From the NCBI GenBank assembly GCA_044432945.1, contig JAWXUD010000039.1, positions 1 to 13,443 of the forward strand: a stretch of 13,443 nt of DNA, in the 5' to 3' direction. The DNA comes from JAWXUD01 sp044432945 (GTDB lineage Bacteria; Cyanobacteriota; Vampirovibrionia; Gastranaerophilales; Gastranaerophilaceae). The translations under genes and the position numbers were made by a program. Under the pieces are notes generated by a model that saw nothing but the letters and a program-made list of their open reading frames with translations, was not told where the DNA came from and ran no database searches. The stretch's first letter is position 1, and each line of letters begins with the position of its first letter. Below are positions 13,142 through 13,443 of this stretch, piece by piece.

Positions 13142-13443
13142 TTACTCTACACAACGTGCAAGGTTACGTGATGTTGAACGATTAGTTGTAGTACCCATTG
13201 GGACAGAATATGTAGAAGTAAATTTCCTCCCATGTGCCATGGTGTCAGTATTTTTTTCATCTGACCAATATGAATATTCTCCACTAGAGATAATAATTAA
13301 ATTCAAATCAGCCATTTTGTCTTCATCAAGCGTTAAATCGTAAAAATCTCCAGTTGCTGTAATTATATCCGTATTAAAAATATAATTGTGCATATCCGCT
13401 AATTCCTGTCTAGTCGGCAACCTTTTACCTTGCTCATAACAAG
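13142..13443 (-). CDS. Partial pilin-like protein, C-terminal domain only
   Basis: The frame is open to the right window edge with no stop, so the gene's 5' part lies outside; the visible 100 codons begin CYEQGKRLPTRQELADMHNY. A TTG at 13418-13420 is simply an internal Leu. The segment carries the same pattern as the end of the protein at 9417: a Cys, G-x-x-x-P-T-x-x-x-L-A, then Y-x-x-W-S and a final CVE. This tail is seen on long pilin-like and other secreted proteins, so the missing N-terminus is expected to hold a prepilin signal (inference). It lies upstream of the exported glycine-zipper gene on the same strand, 93 nt away, but that gene has its own promoter. Confidence 0.75.
   Translation of the reverse strand, partial: CYEQGKRLPTRQELADMHNYIFNTDIITATGDFYDLTLDEDKMADLNLIIISSGEYSYWSDEKNTDTMAHGRKFTSTYSVPMGTTTNRSTSRNLARCVE

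Overview
The window is AT-rich bacterial DNA, and the best match is a gut or environmental non-photosynthetic cyanobacterial relative (Gastranaerophilales / Vampirovibrionia, 'Melainabacteria'). This is inferred from four things: a pseudopilin beginning with the AFTLAEVLITLGIIG signature that I associate with that group, a LytR-CpsA-Psr wall-polymer ligase beside an MgtE channel, cyanobacterial-looking Dus and ArgRS proteins, and strong A/T codon bias. I could not run a search to confirm the lineage.

Layout. Positions 1-250 hold no convincing gene, but contain a stop-proximal stem-loop, an exact 26-bp tandem duplication and a strong bidirectional terminator. tRNA-Phe(GAA) (252-327, minus) follows, with a long leader that carries a 14-nt antisense copy of the tRNA's own D-arm. 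infC (minus) has a consensus promoter and almost certainly starts at a rare AUC codon. A 46-aa acidic small protein (1276-1416, plus) with a good ribosome site and its own terminator comes next. An exported TPR-repeat protein overlaps or nearly abuts a tRNA-dihydrouridine synthase (plus). Facing them is a two-gene minus-strand operon, mgtE then an LCP-LytR_C protein. Divergent from mgtE, argS (plus) is followed 12 nt later by tRNA-Arg(CCG), so enzyme and substrate tRNA appear to share a transcript that ends at a strong hairpin.

The right part (9.4-13.4 kb) looks more accessory. It has a type IV pilin-like protein with a cysteine-containing C-terminal domain, preceded by a GC-rich, palindromic leader element with a possible 22-codon leader ORF. 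It also has an XRE-type regulator, a BlaI/MecI-type repressor coupled to an unknown 128-aa protein, an exported glycine-zipper protein of unknown function, and the 3' end of a second protein with the same C-terminal domain as the pilin.

The recurring theme is translation initiation. infC uses AUC. mgtE and the exported glycine-zipper protein both have a TATAAT box exactly 6 nt before ATG, which implies leaderless mRNAs. dus and the XRE gene have start/SD conflicts. The pilin mRNA leader can form alternative hairpins around its ribosome-binding region. No CRISPR array, insertion sequence, integrase or classical defence system is visible.
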